Positions 57,835-64,000 of a stretch of DNA of 64,000 bases are shown here, piece by piece; within the stretch, counting starts at the first letter, position 1, and every line of letters begins with the position of its first letter. The position numbers were made by a program, and so were the translations under genes. Origin of the DNA: Armatimonadota bacterium (GTDB taxonomy: Bacteria > Sysuimicrobiota > Sysuimicrobiia > Sysuimicrobiales > Humicultoraceae); contig JAVHLY010000003.1 in NCBI GenBank assembly GCA_031081585.1, positions 68,215 through 132,214 of the forward strand, given 5' to 3'. Under the pieces are notes generated by a model. It was given only the letters and a program-made list of their open reading frames with translations, did no database searches and had not been told where the DNA came from.

Positions 57835-58348
57835 GCGGGGCGGGATCCCCTACATGGTCATCGGCGGGTACGCCGCGATCCTCTACGGCGAGCCCAGGCT
57901 CACCCGTGATATCGACATCACCGTCGGACTGGGGCCCGACAGGCTGGCCGAGCTGCTGCGCGTGGTCCATGACGCCGGCCTCCGCCCTGAACAAGGCGCA
58001 GAGGCTCTGGCGCGGACAAGCTACGTGCTCCCCTGCGCGGATCCGGCCACCCAGATCCCTGTTGACTTCATCCTGTCCGTGTCTGCCTATGAGCAGGAGG
58101 CGCTGCGCCGGACGCGAGCGGTGGTGGTAAACGATGTGCCGGTGCACTTTGCTTCCGTGGAGGATGTCCTGGTCCACAAGATCGTCGCCGGCCGGCCCCG
58201 AGACATCGAGGACGCGCGTGCCATCCTCGCCAAAGGACCACCCCTGGACCGCTCCTATCTGATGGGGTGGCTCGTAGAGTTCGAGCAGACGCTCTCCACC
58301 TCGCTGGTGCAGCGGTTTCTGGAGCTCGAGGCCAGCGTGAGCTCTTAG
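57779..58348 (+). CDS. nucleotidyltransferase-fold protein (MNT/AbiEii-like, putative toxin)
   Basis: A 189-residue protein with MVIGGYAAILYGEPRLTRDI followed by DITVGLG: the GG helix and D-x-D pair of minimal nucleotidyltransferases. VEDVLVHKIVAGRPRDIEDA matches the C-terminal helix of DUF6036/AbiEii-like proteins. Several such proteins are toxins that modify tRNA or a partner. ATG 57779 gives the best N-terminus; the frame is open upstream. It differs clearly from the protein at 13336. Confidence 0.8.
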   Translation: MREPSILSALLGRIAAALERGGIPYMVIGGYAAILYGEPRLTRDIDITVGLGPDRLAELLRVVHDAGLRPEQGAEALARTSYVLPCADPATQIPVDFILSVSAYEQEALRRTRAVVVNDVPVHFASVEDVLVHKIVAGRPRDIEDARAILAKGPPLDRSYLMGWLVEFEQTLSTSLVQRFLELEASVSS

Positions 58349-58415
58349 CGAGGGGGTTGCGGTCCGGATCGTGGAGGGGTCTGTTGGCGGGTCACTCCGC
58401 CAAGGGTCGCTCTGA

Positions 58416-58523
58416 CCCCTCTTACCGCGCGCCTGGATTCTGGCCGGTCGGATCGAGGTGCCCGAGGACTTCGACGCCCCGCTCCCCTCGGACGTGTTCG
58501 AGGACTTCGAGCGGGGGTCGTGA
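58416..58523 (+). pseudogene. C-terminal fragment resembling a Phd/VapB-type antitoxin
   Basis: A 35-codon remnant preceded by an in-frame stop and lacking a start. The end, AGRIEVPEDFDAPLPSDVF, resembles the C-terminus of VapB/Phd or DUF2281 antitoxins (G-[KR]-I-x-[VM]-x-[DE]-DFD-x-PL). No partner toxin follows. Probably a decayed toxin-antitoxin locus. The remaining bases from 58349 to 58584 show no other feature. Confidence 0.5.
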
Positions 58524-58584
58524 GTGCGCGGGAGGTGCCCCTGCCTCCCTGGACACCACATCTCCCCGAGGACCGGCGATGTGC

Positions 58585-58590
58585 TACAAT
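58585..58590 (+). promoter_or_regulatory. extended -10 promoter of the rplM-rpsI operon
   Basis: TACAAT preceded by TGC gives an extended -10 (TGnTACAAT) about 90 bases before rplM. No matching -35 hexamer is visible, which is common for extended -10 promoters. Confidence 0.6.
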
Positions 58591-58596
58591 GACGCG

Positions 58597-58679
58597 CGGT
58601 TTGCCCCGAGGGGCGCCGGTTCCGCCGGGACCGGCCGGAGGCCTACCCGCTGGAGGCCTACAGGGAGTGGAGTGACGTG
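58597..58679 (+). promoter_or_regulatory. structured 5' leader of rplM
   Basis: The leader contains a strong 9-base-pair hairpin, GCCGGTTCC (58615-58623) with GGGACCGGC (58627-58635), preceded by a small GCCCC/GGGGC stem, then a 15-base direct repeat starting GGAGGCCTAC. There is no T-run, so translational autoregulation by L13 is more likely than attenuation. I cannot match it to a named L13 leader class. Confidence 0.5.
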
Positions 58680-59114
58680 ATGCCGTCGCGCAAGCCCGGA
58701 CCGCAGGACCCCCGCCGCTGGCGGGTGGTGGACGCCGAGGGGCAGGTGCTGGGGCGCCTGGCCACCCGGGTGGCCACCATGCTCCGCGGCAAGGACCGCC
58801 CCACCTTCGCCCCCCACCGGGACGAGGGGGACTTCGTCGTCGTGGTGAACGCCGCGAAGGTGCGGCTCACCGGCCGGAAGCTCCAGCAGAAGCGCTACTA
58901 CCGCCACTCCGGCTACCCGGGCGGGCTCCGCTCCGTGACGGCCGCCGAGCTGCTGGCCCGCCACCCCGAGCGGCTGATCACCGAGGCCGTGCGGGGGATG
59001 TTGCCCAAGTCCCCGCTGGGGCAGCGCCTGCTGCGCAAGCTGAAGGTCTACGCCGGCCCGGAGCACCCCCACGCGGCCCAGCGGCCGGAGCCGGTGGCGC
59101 TGCCGAAGCGCTAG
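58680..59114 (+). CDS. rplM: 50S ribosomal protein L13
   Basis: A 144-residue L13. [20 protein letters not shown] at the N-terminus, [18 protein letters not shown] in the middle and [22 protein letters not shown] near the end are diagnostic. ATG 58680 is seven bases after GGAGTGGAG; GTG 58677 is the alternative. It is paired with rpsI 40 bases downstream, the usual bacterial operon. Confidence 0.97.
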   Translation: MPSRKPGPQDPRRWRVVDAEGQVLGRLATRVATMLRGKDRPTFAPHRDEGDFVVVVNAAKVRLTGRKLQQKRYYRHSGYPGGLRSVTAAELLARHPERLITEAVRGMLPKSPLGQRLLRKLKVYAGPEHPHAAQRPEPVALPKR

Positions 59115-59154
59115 GGGGTCGACGGGCGAGGGCACCGAGGAGGAGGCAGAACGG

Positions 59155-59556
59155 ATGAGCGTGATGACCGCCCCGGCGCTGCACGCCGACGGGAGCCGCA
59201 AGGAGGCCACGGCCCGGGTCTGGCTGCGCCCCGGGACGGGCCGGATCGTGGTGAACGACCGGCCCGTCGAGGCCTACTTCCCCACCGACCTGCTGCGCCA
59301 GACGGTGCTGCAGCCGTTGCGCCTCGCCAACCTGGAGGGCCGGGTGGACGTGACCGCCGCCGTGCGCGGCGGGGGGATCCACGGGCAGGCCGAGGCGGTG
59401 CGCCACGCCCTCGCCCGCGCCCTGGCCGCCATGGACGCGGGGCTGCGCCCCGTCCTGCGCGCCCAGGGCCTCCTCACCCGCGACCCGCGCATGAAGGAGC
59501 GCAAGAAGTACGGCCGGAAGCGGGCGCGCAAGGGGTTCCAGTACAGCAAGCGCTGA
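59155..59556 (+). CDS. rpsI: 30S ribosomal protein S9
   Basis: A 133-residue S9. KEATARVWLRPGTGRIVVN, the glycine-rich VRGGGIHGQAEAVRHALARA and the basic end KKYGRKRARKGFQYSKR, whose terminal Ser-Lys-Arg contacts P-site tRNA, are all present. GAGGAGG precedes the ATG. A hairpin terminator follows at 59583. Confidence 0.97.
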   Translation: MSVMTAPALHADGSRKEATARVWLRPGTGRIVVNDRPVEAYFPTDLLRQTVLQPLRLANLEGRVDVTAAVRGGGIHGQAEAVRHALARALAAMDAGLRPVLRAQGLLTRDPRMKERKKYGRKRARKGFQYSKR

Positions 59557-59582
59557 CCGGGCGCCGGGCCCGGTCGGGAGGA

Positions 59583-59608
59583 GGGTGGACGCTCGTCCAC
59601 CCTTCTTT
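59583..59608 (+). terminator. intrinsic terminator after rpsI
   Basis: A perfect 8-base stem, GGGTGGAC (59583-59590) and GTCCACCC (59595-59602), with a GCTC loop is followed by TTCTTT. It closes the rplM-rpsI operon and falls over an upstream GTG (59585) in the next frame, arguing that the GTPase starts at 59633. Confidence 0.8.
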
Positions 59609-59632
59609 CATGCTGGGGACGTGAGCAGGAGC

Positions 59633-60994
59633 ATGGACGAGATCCGCGTCGTCATCCTGGGGGCGGGGGGACGGGACTTCCACAACTTCAACGTCTACTT
59701 CCGCCCCCGCCCGACCTACCGGGTCGTGGCCTTCACCGCCACCCAGATCCCGGAGATCGCCGACCGCGTCTACCCCCCGGCGCTGGCGGGGCCGCGCTAC
59801 CCCGACGGCATCCCCATCGTCCCGGAGGAGCACCTGGCCGACCTGCTGCGGGACGGGGCGGTGGACCAGGTGGTCTTCGCCTACAGCGACGTCACCCACG
59901 AGCACGTCATGCACCTGGGCTCCCAGGCCCTGGCCGCGGGGGCGGGGTACCGGCTGCTGGGGCCGCGGGAGACCATGCTCGAGGCGGCCGTCCCCGTGGT
60001 GAGCGTGGGCGCGGTGCGCACCGGCAGCGGCAAGAGCCAGACGGCGCGGCGGCTGGCCGCGATCCTGCGCGAGGCGGGGCGCCGGGTGGTGGTCATCCGC
60101 CACCCCATGGCCTACCGCGACCTGGCCCGGCAGGCGGTGCAGCGCTTCGCCACGGTGGAGGACCTGGACCGGGAGGGGCTGACCCTGGAGGAGCGGGAGG
60201 AGTTCGAGCCGCACATCAGCCGGGGGACGGTGGTCTACGCCGGCGTGGACTACGAGCCGCTCCTGCGGCAGGCGGAGCGGGAGGCGGACGTCATCCTCTG
60301 GGACGGCGGCAACAACGACTTCCCCTTCATCCGCCCCGACCTGCACGTCGTCGTCGTCGACCCCCACCGCCCCGGCCACGAGCGGCGCTACCACCCGGGG
60401 GAGGCCAACCTCCGCATGGCCGACGTCGTGGTGATCAACAAGGTGGACACCGCGCCGCCGGACGGCCTGGAGACGGTGCGGCGGAACGTGGCGCGGCTGG
60501 CGCCCGGCGCCACCGTGGTGGAGGCGGCCTCGCCCATCACGGTGAGCGACCCGGAGGCGATCCGGGGGCGGCGGGTGGTGGTCGTCGAGGACGGCCCCAC
60601 CGTCACCCACGGGGAGATGCCCTACGGCGCCGGCTACCTGGCCGCGCGGTCGCTGGGGGCGGAGGTGGTCGACCCGCGCCCGCACGCCGTGGGCGCCATC
60701 CGCGAGGCCTTCGCCCGCTACCCGCACCTGGAGCGGGTGGTGCCGGCGATGGGCTACGGGGAGGAGCAGGTGCGGGAGCTGGAGGAGACGATCCGGCGGA
60801 CGCCGGCCGAGGCGGTCGTCATCGGCACCCCGGTGGACCTGCGCCGGCTGCTGCGGCTGGACCGGCCGGCGGTGCGGGTGACCTACGAGCTGGAGGAGCG
60901 GACACGCCCCGGCCTGCGCGAGGTGGTGGGGGACTGGCTGGCCAGGGGCGGGCGCGCCCGGGCCCGGGCGGCAGCCGCGCCGGCCGGGAGCTGA
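59633..60994 (+). CDS. COG2403-type predicted GTPase (cyclic 2,3-diphosphoglycerate synthetase-like)
   Basis: A 453-residue protein. The N-terminal Rossmann-like domain has VVILGAGGRDFHNFNVYFR, and a P-loop at about residues 127-135 (GAVRTGSGKSQTA) begins the NTPase domain with WDGGNNDFPF and VVINKVD (NKxD-like). The family is related to archaeal cyclic 2,3-diphosphoglycerate synthetase but most bacterial members are uncharacterised. It is followed 22 bases later by argF, so a link to arginine or carbamoyl-phosphate metabolism is possible. ATG 59633 is chosen because the terminator of rpsI precedes it. Confidence 0.82.
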   Translation: MDEIRVVILGAGGRDFHNFNVYFRPRPTYRVVAFTATQIPEIADRVYPPALAGPRYPDGIPIVPEEHLADLLRDGAVDQVVFAYSDVTHEHVMHLGSQALAAGAGYRLLGPRETMLEAAVPVVSVGAVRTGSGKSQTARRLAAILREAGRRVVVIRHPMAYRDLARQAVQRFATVEDLDREGLTLEEREEFEPHISRGTVVYAGVDYEPLLRQAEREADVILWDGGNNDFPFIRPDLHVVVVDPHRPGHERRYHPGEANLRMADVVVINKVDTAPPDGLETVRRNVARLAPGATVVEAASPITVSDPEAIRGRRVVVVEDGPTVTHGEMPYGAGYLAARSLGAEVVDPRPHAVGAIREAFARYPHLERVVPAMGYGEEQVRELEETIRRTPAEAVVIGTPVDLRRLLRLDRPAVRVTYELEERTRPGLREVVGDWLARGGRARARAAAAPAGS

Positions 60995-61015
60995 GCAGAG
61001 CGGGGAGGTGGAGGC

Positions 61016-61948
61016 ATGATCGGCCTGCGCGGCCGCGACCTGATCTCGATGGACGACCTGACCCCGGCGGAGGTGTGGGCGGTGCTCGACCACGCCCGCG
61101 ACCTGAAGCGGCGCACCCACGCCGGGGAGGCCACGCAGCCGCTGCGGGGCAAGGTCCTGGCGATGATCTTCGAGAAACCCTCGCTGCGCACCCGCGTGAC
61201 CTTCGAGGTGGGGATGGCGCAGCTGGGGGGGACGAGCATCTACCTGGCGCCGCAGGACGCGCAGCTGGGCACCCGGGAGACCATCCCGGACGCCGCCCGC
61301 AACCTGGAGCGCTGGGTGGACGTGATCATGGCCCGCACCTTCGCGCACGCCACGGTGGTGGAGCTGGCCCGCTGGGCGCGCGTCCCGGTGATCAACGGCC
61401 TCTCCGACCTGGAGCACCCCTGCCAGACGCTGGCCGACCTCCTCACCCTCTACGAGCGCTTCGGCGGCTTCCGCGACGTCACCGTGGCCTGGGTGGGGGA
61501 CGGGAACAACGTCTGCCACTCGCTGATGCTGGGGGCGGCCAAGGTGGGGCTGAACGTAGTGGTGGCCACCCCGCCGGGCTTCCGCCCCAACGCCGGCATC
61601 GTCGAGCGGGCGCGCGCGGTAGGGCGGGAGACCGGGGCGGCGCTCACCCTCATGGACGACCCCCGCGAGGCGGTGGCGGGGGTGGACGCCATCTACACCG
61701 ACGTCTGGGCCAGCATGGGGCAGGAGGCGGAGCGGGAGGAGCGGGCCCGCATCTTCCGCCCCTACCAGGTGAACGCCCAGCTCCTGGCCCGGGCCAAGCC
61801 CACCGCGGTGGTGCTGCACTGCCTGCCGGTGCACCGCGGCGAGGAGATCACCGACGAGGTGCTGGACGGGGAGCAGAGCGTGGTCTTCGACCAGGCGGAG
61901 AACCGGCTGCACGCCCAGAAGGCGCTGCTGGCCATGGTGGTGGCGTAG
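61016..61948 (+). CDS. argF: ornithine carbamoyltransferase
   Basis: Forms citrulline from ornithine and carbamoyl phosphate. The 310-residue chain has the carbamoyl-phosphate loop S-L-R-T (Ser56-Thr59 in [12 protein letters not shown]), HPCQ (134-137), [15 protein letters not shown] for ornithine and HCLPVHRG (Cys269). GGGGAGGTGG lies before the ATG. All catalytic motifs are intact. Confidence 0.96.
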   Translation: MIGLRGRDLISMDDLTPAEVWAVLDHARDLKRRTHAGEATQPLRGKVLAMIFEKPSLRTRVTFEVGMAQLGGTSIYLAPQDAQLGTRETIPDAARNLERWVDVIMARTFAHATVVELARWARVPVINGLSDLEHPCQTLADLLTLYERFGGFRDVTVAWVGDGNNVCHSLMLGAAKVGLNVVVATPPGFRPNAGIVERARAVGRETGAALTLMDDPREAVAGVDAIYTDVWASMGQEAEREERARIFRPYQVNAQLLARAKPTAVVLHCLPVHRGEEITDEVLDGEQSVVFDQAENRLHAQKALLAMVVA

Positions 61949-61981
61949 CCCTCGGGGGCCGCGCGGGCCGCGCAGGGACCG

Positions 61982-62833
61982 ATGCCGTTCGACCTCACCA
62001 TCCGCGACCTGGCCGACATCCTGGCCGTGACGCTGGTGGTCTACACCATCCTGACCCTCATCCGGGGGACCCGGGCGGTGCAGCTGGCCATCGGGCTCGG
62101 CATCCTCTTCGTGGTCTACGCGGTGAGCCGGCTGCTGGGCCTGCGCACGCTCAACTGGCTCCTCTCCTACGTGGGGCTGGTCATCCCCATCGCCTTCCTC
62201 ATCCTCTTCCAGCCGGAGCTGCGCCGCCTGCTCGAGCAGCTCGGGCGGGGGGCCCCCATCGTGAGCGGCTTCGGGGTCCCGCTGGGGCGGGAGGAGGCGA
62301 TCCGCCTGGTCAGCGACATCGCCCGGGCGGCGCGCGTCCTCTCCATCCGCAAGATCGGCGCGCTCATCGTCCTGGAGCGCTCCACGGGGCTCGTGGACGT
62401 GGTGGAGACCGGCATCAAGGTGGACGCCCAGGTGAGCGTGCAGCTCCTGCTGACGATCTTCTTCCCCAACACCCCCCTCCACGACGGGGCGGTGATCATC
62501 CGGGGGAACCGGGTGCTGGCCGCGGCCTGCCTGCTGCCGCTCAGCGAGAACCCCACGCTCAGCAAGACGCTGGGGACCCGCCACCGCGCCGCCATCGGCA
62601 TCACCGAGGAGACCGACGCGGTGGCGGTGGTGGTCAGCGAGGAGACCGGCGTCATCTCGGTGGCCCGCGACGGGGAGCTGTCGCGCGGCCTCTCGGAGGA
62701 GGAGCTGAAGGTCTACCTGCTCGGGCTCTTCGGCGCGGCCGCCGCCCAGCCGTCCTGGTGGCCCTGGCGGCGGGTGGGGACGGTGGGCGGGCGCGCCGAG
62801 CGGGTGGTGGGCGCCGCCGACCGGCAGAAGTGA
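61982..62833 (+). CDS. cdaA: diadenylate cyclase CdaA
   Basis: Makes the second messenger c-di-AMP from two ATP. Three N-terminal membrane helices (residues about 12-85) are followed by the DisA_N domain, with the catalytic DGA motif (Asp168-Ala170, in LHDGAVIIRG) and the RHR motif (Arg200-Arg202). About 283 residues, normal size. It starts the cdaA-cdaR-glmM group that in Firmicutes couples c-di-AMP to cell-wall and potassium control. Confidence 0.95.
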   Translation: MPFDLTIRDLADILAVTLVVYTILTLIRGTRAVQLAIGLGILFVVYAVSRLLGLRTLNWLLSYVGLVIPIAFLILFQPELRRLLEQLGRGAPIVSGFGVPLGREEAIRLVSDIARAARVLSIRKIGALIVLERSTGLVDVVETGIKVDAQVSVQLLLTIFFPNTPLHDGAVIIRGNRVLAAACLLPLSENPTLSKTLGTRHRAAIGITEETDAVAVVVSEETGVISVARDGELSRGLSEEELKVYLLGLFGAAAAQPSWWPWRRVGTVGGRAERVVGAADRQK

Positions 62834-62897
62834 GCGGACGGGGCGGCGCGGGGAGCCTCGTGACCGGGCGGCGCCGCCCGGGCCGCGCGGAGGCCGC

Positions 62898-63575
62898 ATG
62901 ACCGGGTGGCTGCGCCGGCAGCTGGGGGAGCGGACGCTCATCTTCCTGCTGGCGTTCCTCATCGCCACCGTGCTGTGGCTCTTCGTCCGGGAGTCGGCCC
63001 GGCAGGTGACCATCCCCGGCCGCCCCGGATCCGGCGTGAAGACCGTGCCCGTCGTGCCGACGGTGGCCGGAGCCCCGGCGGAGGGGTTCGCCGTGCGCGC
63101 CATCGAGGTGACCCCCTCCACCGTCACCATCGCCGGCCCGGCGGGGGTGGTGGAGGGGATCGACGTGGTGCCGACCGCCACCGTGCGCATCGACGGGGCC
63201 ACCCGGGACGTGGTGGAGACGGTGGACCTGCGCGTCCCGCCGGGCGTGTGGACCAGCGGCGGGGTGACGGTGCGCGTGGGGATCGATCGGCTGGTGGTGC
63301 GGGCGCTCGTCCCCGACGTCCCGGTGGAGGTCGTGGGGGCCGTGGCCTCCGCGCAGGTGACCGTGGCCCCGCCCCAGGTGACGGTGGAGGTGGAGGGCCC
63401 GCCGGCGGCGCTGGCCCCCCTGGGCCCCTCGGACTTCCGCGTGGTCGCCGACGTGGCGGGGCTCGCGCCCGGCACGCCCCACAGCGTCCGGCCGCAGGTG
63501 CGGCGGAGTCCCCCGCGCGTGCAGATCCGGGCGCTCCACCCGCCCACCCTCTCCGTGACGGTGCGCCGGCCGTGA
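62898..63575 (+). CDS. cdaR: YbbR/CdaR-like membrane-anchored protein
   Basis: A 225-residue protein with one N-terminal membrane helix ([18 protein letters not shown]) and an extracytoplasmic part of YbbR repeats, visible as [19 protein letters not shown] and [17 protein letters not shown]. CdaR modulates CdaA in Gram-positives. It has fewer repeats than B. subtilis CdaR. The stop overlaps the glmM GTG (GTGA). A 64-base gap separates it from cdaA. Confidence 0.88.
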   Translation: MTGWLRRQLGERTLIFLLAFLIATVLWLFVRESARQVTIPGRPGSGVKTVPVVPTVAGAPAEGFAVRAIEVTPSTVTIAGPAGVVEGIDVVPTATVRIDGATRDVVETVDLRVPPGVWTSGGVTVRVGIDRLVVRALVPDVPVEVVGAVASAQVTVAPPQVTVEVEGPPAALAPLGPSDFRVVADVAGLAPGTPHSVRPQVRRSPPRVQIRALHPPTLSVTVRRP

Positions 63576-64000
63576 CGCGCCTGTTTGGCACCGACGGGAT
63601 CCGGGGCGTGGCCAACCGGGAGCTTACGCCCGAGCTGGCCCTGGCGGTCGGGCGGGCGGTGGGTGGCCTGCTGCAGGGGGCGGGGCCGGTGCTGCTCGGA
63701 CGCGACACGCGGCTGTCGGGGCCGATGCTGGAGGCGGCCCTGGTGGCCGGCCTGTGCTCCGCCGGCGCCGACGTCGAGCTGGGCGGCATCCTCCCGACGC
63801 CGGCGGTGGCGGCGCTGGCGCGGCTGCGCGCGCACCGCGCCGGGGTGGCGCTTTCCGCCTCCCACAACCCCATCGAGGACAACGGCATCAAGGTCTTCGG
63901 TCCGGACGGGTTCAAGCTCCCGGACGAGGTGGAGACGCGCCTGGAGGCGGCGCTGGGCGACGCCGACCTGCCGCGGCCCACCGGCACCGGGGTGGGGACG
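63572..64000 (+). CDS. glmM: phosphoglucosamine mutase, N-terminal part
   Basis: The first 143 residues of GlmM, which converts glucosamine-6-P to glucosamine-1-P for UDP-GlcNAc. [20 protein letters not shown] is the family start, [10 protein letters not shown] follows, and the phosphoserine Ser97 is in [13 protein letters not shown]. It continues past the window edge. GTG 63572 overlaps the cdaR stop. Confidence 0.95.
   Translation, partial: MTRLFGTDGIRGVANRELTPELALAVGRAVGGLLQGAGPVLLGRDTRLSGPMLEAALVAGLCSAGADVELGGILPTPAVAALARLRAHRAGVALSASHNPIEDNGIKVFGPDGFKLPDEVETRLEAALGDADLPRPTGTGVGT

Noticed and set aside
58267..58680. An open frame extending from the nucleotidyltransferase end to the rplM start
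   Set aside because: No start signal and no similarity; it is a shadow crossing the rplM promoter and leader.
59585..59632. GTG 59585 as the start of the COG2403 GTPase
   Set aside because: It lies inside the rpsI terminator hairpin; ATG 59633 gives the conserved N-terminus.
59474..63865. A 1,463-codon minus-strand open frame opposite rpsI to glmM
   Set aside because: It runs antisense across five well-supported genes with intact catalytic motifs; a composition artefact of GC-rich coding DNA.

Overview
The window is a high-GC bacterial chromosome fragment from an organism with an outer membrane. Outer-membrane evidence is an LptD-type barrel protein, two LptA/OstA-like proteins, an MsbA-type exporter, two LpxB-type glycosyltransferases and an O-antigen ligase. 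The cdaA-cdaR-glmM order at the right end is the arrangement usual in Firmicutes and related Terrabacteria, so a diderm Terrabacteria lineage (for example Armatimonadota or CSP1-3 like) is my best guess. This is inference; no rRNA or marker tree is possible from this window.

Layout. 1-12.7 kb (plus strand, very GC-rich): RtcB end, acyl-CoA dehydrogenase, a homocysteine methyltransferase/MTHFR fusion, a START-like protein, a DUF2207 membrane protein, a DUF971 protein plus an Mrp scaffold protein, aldehyde dehydrogenase, an LptA-like protein, shikimate dehydrogenase and a zinc alcohol dehydrogenase. 12.7-17.9 kb (minus strand): an AbiE-type toxin-antitoxin pair in reversed order with a palindromic promoter, aconitase, and a MoaD-MoaE fusion. 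18.2-25.8 kb (plus): M48 protease, PHP phosphoesterase, a nucleotide-sugar epimerase and dehydrogenase pair, a small membrane protein, a TPR protein, a second LptA-like protein and a Wzz protein. 25.9-33.5 kb (minus): one tightly overlapping six-gene LPS operon. 33.6-37.8 kb (plus): a Uma2 remnant, LptD, phosphomannomutase and a second Wzz protein.

37.8-56.16 kb is a surface-polysaccharide island of visibly lower GC. It holds nucleotide-sugar dehydrogenase, epimerases, Gmd with a ColD-like dehydratase, flippase, polymerase, six glycosyltransferase or methyltransferase genes, a deacetylase, a CDP-alcohol phosphotransferase, a kinase-nucleotidyltransferase fusion and the initiating sugar transferase. 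Its right edge falls inside the sugar transferase gene. 56.6-64 kb returns to GC-rich core genes: sugar nucleotidyltransferase, a toxin-antitoxin-like pair, rplM-rpsI, a COG2403 GTPase, argF, cdaA, a YbbR protein and the start of glmM.

How they work together: phosphomannomutase, the nucleotidyltransferase, Gmd, the ColD-like enzyme and an SDR reductase form a plausible route to a GDP-3,6-dideoxyhexose. Glycosyltransferases, Wzx, Wzy and Wzz assemble the glycan on the lipid primed by the WbaP/ExoY-type transferase. MsbA, LptA, LptD and the ligase carry lipid A-glycan to the outer membrane. Three themes recur: start codons overlapping the previous stop, -10-like TANNNT boxes a few bases before start codons, and short GC-rich tandem repeats whose period is a multiple of three.
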